Shown: positions 9,292 through 17,030 of the stretch, one piece after another
Numbering within the stretch: position 1 is the stretch's first letter
How the letters are laid out: each line of letters starts with the position of its first letter
DNA from: Planctomycetota bacterium
Lineage (GTDB): Bacteria > Planctomycetota > Phycisphaerae > SM23-33
Direction: 5' to 3'
Assembly: GCA_022705325.1 (NCBI GenBank)
Contig: JAKJER010000016.1
Span: 1 to 64,000 of the forward strand
DNA length: 64,000 bases
Program-made: the position numbers and the translations under genes
Notes under the pieces: model-generated
Databases searched by the model: none
The model's input: only the letters and a program-made list of their open reading frames with translations
Told to the model about the DNA's origin: nothing

Positions 9292-10806
9292 ATGGACCGT
9301 TCAGAACGTATGGGAACCGACAAAGCGGCCGTCAGCCGGCGCGAGGTGCTGGCCCAGGCGGCCGGGGCGGCGTTGGCGGGGCCGCTGCTGCTTTCGCGGG
9401 CGGACAGGGCGGTTGGTGCGAGCAAGGCGGCCGGCAAGCGCCCGAACATCCTGCTGATCATGACCGACCAGCAGTTCGCCGACGTCATGAGCTGTCGCAT
9501 GGGCCGGCAGTATCTTCACACGCCGGCTATGGACTCTCTGGCGGCCTCGGGCACGTTGTTCACGCGGGCCTACAGCTCCAACCCCCTGTGCATGCCGCTG
9601 CGCAATTCGCTGTTCACCGGCCGCTATCCGCACGAGACGCGCGTCACCCGAAACGCCAATCCCCAAGGGGGTCTGGACGTGGCCAACCTGCCCTGCATGG
9701 GCGCCTACTTCCGCAACGCGGGCTACGAGACCGCCTACTTCGGCAAGTGGCACCTGTGCTTCAACCAGAAGAACGCCCGGGAGCACGGGTTCGACGTCAT
9801 GAATCAGGGCAAGTCCAAGGACGGGCCGGACGCCCGGGCCGCCGATGGCGCGACCGCGTTCATCGCGCGGGCGCACGACAAGCCGTTCCTGCTGGTGGCC
9901 AGCTTCCTCAACCCGCACAACATCTGCGAGTGGGCCCGGCGCCTGGCGGGGCGAAAGCAGGGCCTCAACTGCGGAGAGATCGGCGAGCCGCCGGCGCTGG
10001 ACCGGCTTCCGCCCGCGCCGGCCAACCTCGACCCGCCCCGCGACGAGCCGGACGGCATGACGCTGATCCGCCGCGCGTACCAGGTCCCCGACGGGTCGTT
10101 CCCGGTGGCGAAGTTCACAGCCGACGACTGGCGCCGCCACCGCTGGGGCTACTATCGCATGACCGAGCTGGTGGACGCCGAGATCGCCCGCCTGCTGGCT
10201 GCCCTGCGCAAGGCGGGCCTGGAGGAAGACACGCTGGTCGTCTTCACCAGCGACCACGGCGACTGCGCGGGGGCCCACCGCTTCAACCAGAAGACGGTGT
10301 TCTACGAGGAGTCGGCCCGCGTGCCGATGATCGTCTCGTGGAAGGGCCGCACGCCGGCCGGCACGTGCGACAAGCTGGTCAACACCGGCGTGGACATCCT
10401 GCCCACGCTGCTGGACAGCGCGGGGGCGGATATCCCCGCCAAGCTGCCCGGGCGCAGCCTTCTGGGCCTGGCCATGGGCAAGAGCGTGCCCGAGTGGCGC
10501 GACTTCGTGATCGTCCAGAACGACATGTGCCAGACCGGCACGGTTGACGGCCTGCGCCCGACCATGCAGGGGCGGATGATCCGCACCGCACGCTACAAGT
10601 ACTGCGTGTACAGCCGCGGGCAGCGGCGCGAGTCGCTGGTGGACCTTCAGGCCGACCCGCTGGAGACGACCGACCTGGCCGGCCAGCCGGCACATCGCGA
10701 CACGCTGCTGGCCCACCGCCAGATGCTCGCCCGCTTCGCCAAGGAGCACAACGACAAACTGGCGGCTGAGCTGCTGGCCGACGACGTCAAGCCGATTCCG
10801 TGGTGA
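9292..10806 (+). CDS. Tat-exported type I sulfatase (formylglycine-dependent)
   Basis: 504 residues from the ATG at 9292. The N-terminus carries a twin-arginine signal (SRREVLAQAAGAALAGPLLL). The sulfatase metal site begins with 'NILLIMTDQQ'. The maturation motif C-x-P-x-R is present as 'CMPLRNSLFTGR', with the formylglycine Cys at residue 100. A second metal motif, 'FTSDHGD', lies near residue 320, and 'PGRSLLGLA' near 385. Hydrolyses sulfate esters in the periplasm. The Cys-type motif needs a formylglycine-generating enzyme or anSME; none with the catalytic cysteines is visible in this window. The longer open frame upstream (from 8908) overlaps the neighbour and has no better start. Together with the lyase it suggests breakdown of a sulfated glycan. 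Confidence 0.93.
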   Translation: MDRSERMGTDKAAVSRREVLAQAAGAALAGPLLLSRADRAVGASKAAGKRPNILLIMTDQQFADVMSCRMGRQYLHTPAMDSLAASGTLFTRAYSSNPLCMPLRNSLFTGRYPHETRVTRNANPQGGLDVANLPCMGAYFRNAGYETAYFGKWHLCFNQKNAREHGFDVMNQGKSKDGPDARAADGATAFIARAHDKPFLLVASFLNPHNICEWARRLAGRKQGLNCGEIGEPPALDRLPPAPANLDPPRDEPDGMTLIRRAYQVPDGSFPVAKFTADDWRRHRWGYYRMTELVDAEIARLLAALRKAGLEEDTLVVFTSDHGDCAGAHRFNQKTVFYEESARVPMIVSWKGRTPAGTCDKLVNTGVDILPTLLDSAGADIPAKLPGRSLLGLAMGKSVPEWRDFVIVQNDMCQTGTVDGLRPTMQGRMIRTARYKYCVYSRGQRRESLVDLQADPLETTDLAGQPAHRDTLLAHRQMLARFAKEHNDKLAAELLADDVKPIPW

Positions 10807-10839
10807 ATTGCGGTCCGAAGGGCTGGCCCCAAGGGTCCG

Positions 10840-10865
10840 GAATGCGGATTGCGGAATGCGGATTG
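10840..10865. repeat. Short tandem intergenic repeat (GAATGCGGATTGCG type)
   Basis: Two copies of a 14-nt unit, GAATGCGGATTGCG, lie head to tail just after the sulfatase stop (the second copy is truncated by 2 nt). Related words (ATTGCGGATTGC) recur at 18394-18405 and, inverted, at 18455-18466; looser ones occur near 28867 and 33554. This looks like a dispersed intergenic repeat family. Confidence 0.55.
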
Positions 10866-10992
10866 AACGGCGGGACGCAGAGGAGCAGAGGAGCAGAGGA
10901 GGAGAGAGGGAGAGAGATACAGAGGCGCCAAGGCGCTCGGTGCGGCTTGCCATTCGGCGATGCAGGCTGATGATCAGCCAGGGAAGACGATC

Positions 10993-12381
10993 ATGAAACA
11001 TGCATGGGCATTGGCAGCGGTCGTCATGCTGGCGGGCATGCTGGTTGGCTGCCCGGAGTACCGCATCATCTGGGCCCCCGACGGCACCAAGGCCCTGGTG
11101 GCGGGGAAGGACCAACTCTACCTCTGTGATGCCGACGGCAAGCTCCAGCCGCTGGCGGCTGTCCCGCGCGGGCCCATGGCTTGGACGGCGGATTCCAGAC
11201 AGTTCGTGATCCGTAGAGAAATTCCCGTCAAGAACTGGGAAGAACTTGCGGCCGGCCTGCCGGCGGATCAACTGGCCTATCTCAAGCGGATGAGTGAAGA
11301 CTGGATGGACCATCTGCGCAAGACCCCTGACGCCAGGGTCTACAGAGGCAGGTTGGGCGCCCTGATGGCCCTGTATCTGAGCGCCCACCACAATGAAGAG
11401 ATAACCCGGATCGCCCAGGGCGATTGGAGGGGCAAACAGAAGGTCTCACCGACGGTCGATGAGCTGACTCTTTGCACTTTCGCGGACCGGAAACTCGGCA
11501 TGACGCCGATTTGCCGATCCGCCATTCCGATCATCAGGGCCAAACTCGCGCCGGACGACAAGTCGCTCGCCTTTACCGCCGATTTCGAATACCCCCGAGG
11601 AACTTCGTTGAGGCTCTACGCGGCATCGCTGCGGAGCGGAAGCGTGCCCACGCTGCTGGAATCGGCGGCCGGCGGGTTCGACTGGCTCCCGTCCAGGCCA
11701 TCGTTGTTGCTTGCGGCGTCCCGGCGCGGAGGAGAAGAAGGGACGATCCAGTTGTGCGAGCGAGATTCGACGCCACCTGCCACAGCGCCAGTCGAAGACC
11801 CGCACGAGGGAAACCCTGCGGGAAAGACGCTGAATCATGTGATGTTTGAGCGCGAGGCCGGAATCGCCGCCTTTGCGGATGGGCGAGTGCTCTTCTCCTC
11901 AGGAATCGTGCCCTCTCCTTCGACAGACACCGATGACTTCTTCTTGCCGCGTCTGTTCCTTCAACGCATCGATCTTCAATCCCACCTGCCATCGAGCCAG
12001 GCTACGATCGTCGTGAAGCAGGACAAGAAGGGGCCTTTCGAGAAAGGACTGCACTATTTCTCCGCCAGTCCGGACGGGCGGTACGTTGTGATCCCGACGG
12101 AGAACGGGACGCTTCTGATGCAGGAGTTGGAGACTTCGGCCTCGGTATGGATTCGCGTGGCTGAGGGTGAGGTGAACTATACCCTGCCGGTATGGAAGGA
12201 CAAGGACACGTTCTGCTTCGTAGCCCCCGAGCGGTCGGTCTTCGCCTCTCCGAATCGGGCGGAAGTCGTCCTGATTACCGTCGGCAAGCGGTGCGGCTGG
12301 CTGCCCTGGATAGCCACCTGGTCCTGTCGGGTCATCAGCCGCGACTGGCCCGATGGACTGATGAAAGAACTGGATGAGTGA
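10993..12381 (+). CDS. Predicted lipoprotein with WD40/TolB-like propeller repeats
   Basis: 462 residues from the ATG at 10993. The N-terminus is a lipoprotein signal (MKHAWALAAVVMLAGMLVGC, lipobox LVGC), predicting lipid anchoring. The mature part has recurring blade-like segments: 'YRIIWAPDGTKALVAGKDQLYLCDADGK', 'MAWTADSRQFVI', 'KLAPDDKSLAFTADF', 'FSASPDGRYVVIPTENGTLLMQ'. The 'SPDG/APDD' turn is usual for WD40-like or TolB propellers. A helical insertion with 'ADQLAYLKRMSEDWMDHL' separates blades 1 and 2. No catalytic motif seen; a scaffold or binding role is likely but unproven. No clear partner gene. An open frame begins 33 nt earlier, but the lipoprotein signal fixes the start. Confidence 0.8.
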   Translation: MKHAWALAAVVMLAGMLVGCPEYRIIWAPDGTKALVAGKDQLYLCDADGKLQPLAAVPRGPMAWTADSRQFVIRREIPVKNWEELAAGLPADQLAYLKRMSEDWMDHLRKTPDARVYRGRLGALMALYLSAHHNEEITRIAQGDWRGKQKVSPTVDELTLCTFADRKLGMTPICRSAIPIIRAKLAPDDKSLAFTADFEYPRGTSLRLYAASLRSGSVPTLLESAAGGFDWLPSRPSLLLAASRRGGEEGTIQLCERDSTPPATAPVEDPHEGNPAGKTLNHVMFEREAGIAAFADGRVLFSSGIVPSPSTDTDDFFLPRLFLQRIDLQSHLPSSQATIVVKQDKKGPFEKGLHYFSASPDGRYVVIPTENGTLLMQELETSASVWIRVAEGEVNYTLPVWKDKDTFCFVAPERSVFASPNRAEVVLITVGKRCGWLPWIATWSCRVISRDWPDGLMKELDE

Positions 12382-12888
12382 GCCGGGGAGAAGCTCACCA
12401 CCCGCCTTGTGCGGGTCGGAGCATGATTAACAGCTAGCGCTGGCCGGCAGGCGGGCCGGGGCAAGCCCGGCGGTGGGCGGCGAAGCAGTGTCAATCATCG
12501 GACCGCTTCATCGGCATACAATTACCGACATCTTCGCCCCTGCCGCCGCACAGGCCCAACGGGCCGGCGTATGATAGCCCTGGCCGAAGCGCAGCGCAGG
12601 CCAGGGTAGCGGTGGCGTCATACCCAAGCCCTGTAAGGGCGATATAACGGGTCGCGCGTGTTTATCGCTGCCGCGTCGGTGTTCCACGGGTTATCCCGCC
12701 CCGTTGGGGCTGCGCGGGTTGCGGGCCTGGTCCCCAGGCCTTCGCTGCGCTGCGGCCTGGGCTACTTTCTTACGTGCCTTCGGCCCTGGCACCCTTAGGG
12801 ATGGCCTGCCAGCCGGAGGCAGGCATGCGAAAGACGTGGGTAATTGTGACTTTCGTCGGCGGGTTACCAACAGCGAACAACCAATAAC
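12382..12888. repeat. Intergenic region with an array of GC-rich hairpins (REP-like element, about 12578-12758)
   Basis: No gene is supported in these 507 bases. A chain of perfect stem-loops is present: CCCTGGCC/GGCCAGGG (12578-12585 with 12599-12606), GCCCT/AGGGC (12628-12632 with 12636-12640), GCCCC/GGGGC (12698-12702 with 12706-12710), GGCCTGG/CCAGGCC (12724-12730 with 12734-12740), and a competing AGGCC/GGCCT pair (12736-12740 with 12754-12758). Similar 'ccctgtaagggc...cccgttgggg' strings are familiar as dispersed palindromic repeats in planctomycete and related genomes (from memory). The 73-codon open frame inside it is a by-product. Confidence 0.55.
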
Positions 12889-13800
12889 TCACCGCAAGGT
12901 CGGTTCGCCCCGCTCGTCCGGGTAGGAGGCGAAGGTGAAACCGTGGGCCTCTTCCCACTCGTTCACGCCGGCGGGGTGAACGGCGGCCTCCGCGGGGGAG
13001 ATGCGGCAGGGGACGTAGAGCAGTCCTTGGCGCAGGGCGCGGCTGGCTCGGGCGTGCCCGTCGCGGATGAAGAAGTAGTGGCCCAGGCGGACGACGTTGA
13101 TAGGGAAGGCGGGGTGCAGGCCGGGCTCGTCCGGCCCGGCTGCGTCGGCGGAGGCTTTGTCCGCCGCTTCCGCATCAGAGCCCTGGAGATCGCGGATGTC
13201 CTTGGTGGGGAAGAGGCTCTTGGGGCACAGGTAGCCGTTGATGCCGGCCGGGCCGGGGTCGCGTTGGCGATAGGCCTGGACAATCATGGCGGCGACGGAT
13301 TCGGGGCTGGCCCAGGTGGTGTCGACGACGAGGTGGAAGTTGCTCAGGTCGTCGCACTGGATGTCGTAGAGCGTCTCGAATCGCTCGTTCTCCAGCTCTC
13401 GCCGGTGGAGGTTGTTTCGCATGGCGTCGTGGACGTCGGTGTGGGCCTCCTCGGGGCGGTTGTGGGCCAGCACGCGTCGCCCGGCCGCCAGGGGGTCCAC
13501 GTAGAGGAAGACGTTGAACGAGCCCTGGACGAAGTGCCAGGCCAGTCGGGAGTCCAGGATGAGCTTCTGGTCGCCGCGGGCGTTGAGGTCCTGGATGTAG
13601 CCGTCGATCATCCGGTCGACCTGGCTGTCGCTCATGGCCTGCTTGTTGAGTTCCAGGACGGTGATGCCCTGACGGGCGGCCAACTCGCGGAGCATCGAGC
13701 CGGTGGTGAGGATGGCGTAACCGAGCTTGTCGCGCAGCACGGCGGCGACGGTGCTCTTGCCGCTGCCGATGTCGCCGGTCAGGGTGATGATGTTCTTCAT
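12889..13800 (-). CDS. Cytidylate-kinase-like P-loop protein fused to a ParB/sulfiredoxin-like domain
   Basis: 303 residues from the ATG at 13800. Residues 1-190 are an (d)NMP-kinase-like P-loop domain: Walker A 'GDIGSGKST' (9-17), then 'LTTGSMLRELAARQGITVLELNK', and a lid region 'RNNLHRRELENERFETLYDIQCDD', typical of the AAA_33/cytidylate kinase 2 group. The C-terminal part (about 205-285) looks like a ParB/Srx domain. 'YLCPKSLFPTKDIRDL' matches the opening strand-helix, then after a low-complexity Ala/Asp linker comes 'INVVRLGHYFFIRDGHARASRALRQG' with DGHAR at 247-251. This is where ParB has GERR and sulfiredoxin GCHR. The reaction of the fusion is unknown; phosphorylating a bound nucleotide or protein is possible. 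A minus-strand TATACT lies 8 nt before the ATG and no Shine-Dalgarno is seen. Confidence 0.75.
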   Translation of the reverse strand: MKNIITLTGDIGSGKSTVAAVLRDKLGYAILTTGSMLRELAARQGITVLELNKQAMSDSQVDRMIDGYIQDLNARGDQKLILDSRLAWHFVQGSFNVFLYVDPLAAGRRVLAHNRPEEAHTDVHDAMRNNLHRRELENERFETLYDIQCDDLSNFHLVVDTTWASPESVAAMIVQAYRQRDPGPAGINGYLCPKSLFPTKDIRDLQGSDAEAADKASADAAGPDEPGLHPAFPINVVRLGHYFFIRDGHARASRALRQGLLYVPCRISPAEAAVHPAGVNEWEEAHGFTFASYPDERGEPTLR

Positions 13801-13976
13801 GGCCGGACAGTATAGAAGAGAAGTTTCAACAGATGAATGTTCAATTTCCAATTACCAGGGAAAATGCCCAACGAAGCCATGTTCAACGGGCTTCAATCCC
13901 ACAACCGCGTTTGGGTATTCGAGTATTTGGATATTGAGAATTGATTGGTCATTGAACATTCTCCCCTCCTCTCCCC

Positions 13977-14726
13977 CTACACCCACCCGAACCTGGTGTA
14001 GCACTCATGCGCGTCGGGTGTGGTCAGGAAATCCATGAACTGGCGGCAGCGGTCGAGCTGCCTGGTGAACTTGAGGGCCGCGATGCCCGTGCCGCGGTAG
14101 ACGGCCAGGTCGTCGCCCAGGTCGATCACCTCGATCCGCCCGTCGCCCATGTGGGCGAAGGCGGACCAGCCGAAGGCGGCGTCGACCAGCCGCTCGGCCA
14201 CCGCCTCGACGATGGCGACGCAGCCGCTGGCGTGGAACGTGATGTTGCGGCGGATCGGATCGGTGAGCATCGCCCGTCCGGTGACGTCCTCCCAGAGTCC
14301 CTTGAGGCAGTCGATCACCGAGACGCCGACGCGCACGCCCGGGCGGGCCAGGTCGGCCAGCGAGCGGATGTTCGCGGGGTTGCCGGCCGGCACGATCAGG
14401 GCGGAGCGACGGTAGGCGATGAGCCTGCGCTCGCCCCGGCGGACGATCCCGCGGACCTCTCCGTCGTCCAGCAGGTACTCGGCCCCGCCGATGGCCATGT
14501 CGTGATAGCCGTCCTCGGCGATCTCGACCAGGAAGTCGTGGGTGCCGGACTCGGGGTTGGCCTGCTCGGCCTCGCGGGTGGCGCAGTGGCGGGCGCACAC
14601 GCTGATATTGACGTCGATGCCGGTTCGGGCGGTGAACAGTGCGCTGGCCTGGCGGAGCGGCTCGGCGCAGGCGCGGGCGCTGAAGACGCGGAGCGTGTGA
14701 GCGGCGGAGTCTTTGTCCTGGGTCAT
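13977..14726 (-). CDS. Periplasmic-binding-like protein without signal peptide, coupled to MOT1-type transporter
   Basis: 249 residues. The fold signatures are those of type II periplasmic binding proteins of the ModA/WtpA/SBP group: 'LRVFSARACAEPLRQASALFTARTGIDVNIS', 'HDMAIGGAEYLLDDGEV', 'RRSALIVPAGNPANIRSLADLARPGVRVGV', 'AAFGWSAFAHM'. Unlike true solute receptors there is no signal peptide or lipobox; the N-terminus is MTQDKDSAAH, so it should be cytosolic. The start codon overlaps the stop of the upstream transporter gene (ATGA, 14723-14726), implying translational coupling. A plausible role is an intracellular oxyanion sensor or buffer, or a molybdenum-cofactor related factor; that is inference. 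Six cysteines or so, including 'CARHC', could bind metal. Confidence 0.75.
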   Translation of the reverse strand: MTQDKDSAAHTLRVFSARACAEPLRQASALFTARTGIDVNISVCARHCATREAEQANPESGTHDFLVEIAEDGYHDMAIGGAEYLLDDGEVRGIVRRGERRLIAYRRSALIVPAGNPANIRSLADLARPGVRVGVSVIDCLKGLWEDVTGRAMLTDPIRRNITFHASGCVAIVEAVAERLVDAAFGWSAFAHMGDGRIEVIDLGDDLAVYRGTGIAALKFTRQLDRCRQFMDFLTTPDAHECYTRFGWV

Positions 14727-15970
14727 GGGGTCCTCGTCTGGAGTTTGGCGCCGTCGAGCGGAGCGGGTTGGGCTGTGGGCGCGGCGAAGGCGTCGCCGGC
14801 TGGCGGCTGGGTCGGTGCGTGGGCGGCCTGGCGGGCCCGCCAGGTCAGCGCCAGGTGCAGCAGGGTCCCGCCGACCAGGCCCGCGCAGAAGCCGTACGGC
14901 AGGGCCGCCCCGGCCAGGGCGACCAGCAGGAGCACGAAGAAGCCGTCGGCCTGGCCGAGCATGTCTCGCGAGAGCTGCGCGAGCGTGAGGCCCTCGAAGA
15001 TCAGCAGCACGGCCAGCAGGGGGCGGGGGAAGACGCTGATGACGTAGAGCATCTGGGGGCCCAGCAGCAGGCCGCAGACGACGAAGAGCGAGCCGTAGAT
15101 GATGACCGACCCTCCGGTCCGCCCGCCGAAGGCGTAGTGCCCGGCCAGTCCGCCCGCGCCGTGGCAGACGCCGACGCCGCCGAACAGGGCGGCCAGGACG
15201 TTGAGGGCGGAGAAGGTCAGGCCCAGGGTGCGGGCGGGGATGTCCTGGCCGAGCAGGTCGCGTGCGGTCTGTCGCGTGCCCAGGACGGCGTTGGCGACCG
15301 ACAGCGGGATCTGGGGCAGGGCCAGCAGGAGCAGGCCGTTCAGCAGGTCAGCCGGCGAGGGCAGGTGCAAGGCGAAGGGCGTGGCGTGGACGGTCAGCGG
15401 CTGGGGCGGCTCGGGGCGGGCAAGGGCCACGTAGGCCAATCCCATGGCGACCACGGCCAGGGCGGCTGGGAGCTTGCGGTTGTCGCGAAGCAGGAGGATC
15501 AGCAGGAAGGCCGACCCGCCGAGGATGTAGCCGGTTGTTCCCATGGCGTGCAGGTGGTCGTGGAGGGCGAGCAGGGCGAGCTTGAGGCCCAGGCCGAACT
15601 GCAACCCGCGGACGACGGCCAGCGGGACCACGCGGGCGACCCAGCCGAGGGCCCCGCTGAGGCTCAGGGCGAGCATGAGGGCGGCGACGGCCAACCCGCC
15701 ACCGGCCAGCGTTTGGGCGCCCAGGCCGGAGGCGACGGCGATGGCGGCCATCGCCTTGAGCGGCTGGACGGGGATGGGCAGGCGATAGAACAGCCCCGTG
15801 GCGACCTGGCAGAGCCCGAACAGCACAAAGGCGGTGATGGCGTCCAGGCGGCAGACGGTGACCAGCAGGATCATCAGGGGCAGATCGAGCCCGATGTCGC
15901 CGAACGCCCCGGCCAGCTCGTGGCGGTCGAAGCGGATGGCGGTCCTCGCGTTGTTCGGGAGCGAACTCAC
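14723..15970 (-). CDS. MOT1-type molybdate/sulfate transporter
   Basis: 415 residues, about 10 membrane segments. The hallmarks of the MOT1 (SulP-related) family are all present: 'GAFGDIGLDLPLMILL' near the N-terminus (about 21-36), 'PVQPLKAMAAIA' (about 66-77), 'ALPQIPLSVANAVLG' (about 220-234), and 'GVGVCHGAGGLAGHYAFGGRTGG' (about 262-284). Such proteins import molybdate and sometimes sulfate across the inner membrane. The only good start is GTG at 15970; a TATTAT lies 7 nt upstream on the same strand and there is no Shine-Dalgarno, so the mRNA may be leaderless or nearly so. Upstream lies the phased AGGGCGC box array (16034-16214). Cotranscribed with the binding-like protein at 13977. Confidence 0.88.
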   Translation of the reverse strand: MSSLPNNARTAIRFDRHELAGAFGDIGLDLPLMILLVTVCRLDAITAFVLFGLCQVATGLFYRLPIPVQPLKAMAAIAVASGLGAQTLAGGGLAVAALMLALSLSGALGWVARVVPLAVVRGLQFGLGLKLALLALHDHLHAMGTTGYILGGSAFLLILLLRDNRKLPAALAVVAMGLAYVALARPEPPQPLTVHATPFALHLPSPADLLNGLLLLALPQIPLSVANAVLGTRQTARDLLGQDIPARTLGLTFSALNVLAALFGGVGVCHGAGGLAGHYAFGGRTGGSVIIYGSLFVVCGLLLGPQMLYVISVFPRPLLAVLLIFEGLTLAQLSRDMLGQADGFFVLLLVALAGAALPYGFCAGLVGGTLLHLALTWRARQAAHAPTQPPAGDAFAAPTAQPAPLDGAKLQTRTP

Positions 15971-16033
15971 GCCCGAAATAATACACAGTTCAACGAGAGA
16001 TTATCTAGGGATTTATTGTCGGGCGGACGCGGC

Positions 16034-16214
16034 AGGGCGCGGGCACTCGCGGACAGGGCGCGACAGGACGCGAGAGGGCGCATGGAGTTCGCTGTAGTTC
16101 GCGGGTAGGGCGCATGGGTTCGCGGTCGCAAAAGACTGCGGAGATTCGACTTGGGTGCTGGAGACGACCTGCCGGCGACTGCCGCCCCCCGGAAAGAGCG
16201 CCCTGATGCGCCCT
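16034..16214. promoter_or_regulatory. Helically phased AGGGCGC box array in a 472-base non-coding gap
   Basis: The gap 15971-16442 has no supported gene. It holds AGGGCGC at 16034, 16055, 16075 and 16107, the variant AGGACGC at 16065, and two inverted copies (GCGCCCT) at 16198 and 16208. Spacings are 21, 10, 10 and 32 nt, then 10 nt between the inverted pair, close to multiples of the DNA helical turn. A second word, GTTCGC, is spaced alike (16087, 16097, 16118). The array is 60-245 nt upstream of the MOT1 start, so an operator for it is the natural guess; the binding factor is unknown. Confidence 0.4.
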
Positions 16215-16442
16215 AAAACCAGGGGGATTCCCCTATGCGGGGGCCGGGCCGGCGGGCGGATCGCCGCTGAGGCGTCCAGCCCCTTGGGTCAGGCCGGGCG
16301 CGTAGCCGATTTGAGTCGCGAAACCGACCTTCCGGGACGCCGGCCGGGAGAAGACGCGGCCAAGGGGCGGCTGCGCTCGTTCCCGGGGCATCCGCGCGGG
16401 CGGGCTGCTGAGTACGGGCTACCGGCTGCCGGCTCCCGGCAA

Positions 16443-17030
16443 CTACTCCAGGTTCGCGTGGCGTTTTCGGTACTCTTCGAGGTCGAACTTGAGTCGCCGG
16501 CTGAGGACGTTGAACACGGCGTCGAGGCAGAGGCTGGCGGCGTGTTCGAAGACGGCTGCCCGCAGGACGATGTCCTCGGCCTGGACGGGGATGAGAACGA
16601 CCTTGTCGGCGTCGCGTGCGAGGTCGCTGTCGCCCCCGGCGGTCAGGACGACGACCTTGGCGCCGTGCTGTCGGGCGCGCCGGGCGATGAAGTCGGTGTA
16701 GCCGGTGGCGCCTGTGCAACTGATGCCCACCAGGAGGTCGCCCGGCCCGATGGCGGGGGTGTTCGTTTCGCCGGGGATGAACACGGGCAGGCCCGTGTGC
16801 ATGAGCCTCATGCCGAAGCTGCGGGCGACCAGGCCGCTGCGGCCGGCCCCGGCGACGAACGTCTTGCCCACCCGAGGCAGCAGGTCGGCCAATTCGAGGA
16901 AGCTGGCCCAGTCCACGCGGGCCATGGTGGCCTGAATCCGGCCGAGCAGGTCCTGGCCGGCCTCGCGGACGGCGTCGCGGTTGGAGGCGTCCTCGGCGAC
17001 GAGGGGGAGGTTATCCTGCGGATTCGCCAT
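16443..17030 (-). CDS. hxlB: 6-phospho-3-hexuloisomerase (SIS domain)
   Basis: 195 residues, about the usual length of PHI. A single SIS (sugar isomerase) domain: 'GKTFVAGAGRSGLVARSFGMRLMHTG' (residues about 55-80) binds the phosphosugar, 'GDLLVGISCTGATGYTDFIARRARQHGAKVVVLTA' is the second SIS motif, and 'ARDADKVVLIP' the third. It converts 3-hexulose-6-phosphate to fructose-6-phosphate in the cytosol, completing formaldehyde fixation by the ribulose monophosphate route. It starts inside the 3' end of the HxlA gene (20-base overlap), so the two are cotranslated. The pairing with HxlA makes the assignment firm over other SIS proteins. Confidence 0.92.
   Translation of the reverse strand: MANPQDNLPLVAEDASNRDAVREAGQDLLGRIQATMARVDWASFLELADLLPRVGKTFVAGAGRSGLVARSFGMRLMHTGLPVFIPGETNTPAIGPGDLLVGISCTGATGYTDFIARRARQHGAKVVVLTAGGDSDLARDADKVVLIPVQAEDIVLRAAVFEHAASLCLDAVFNVLSRRLKFDLEEYRKRHANLE

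Noticed and set aside
12704..12925. 73-codon frame in the hairpin array
   Set aside because: Sits in palindromic repeats; this sort of frame is a known by-product of such elements.
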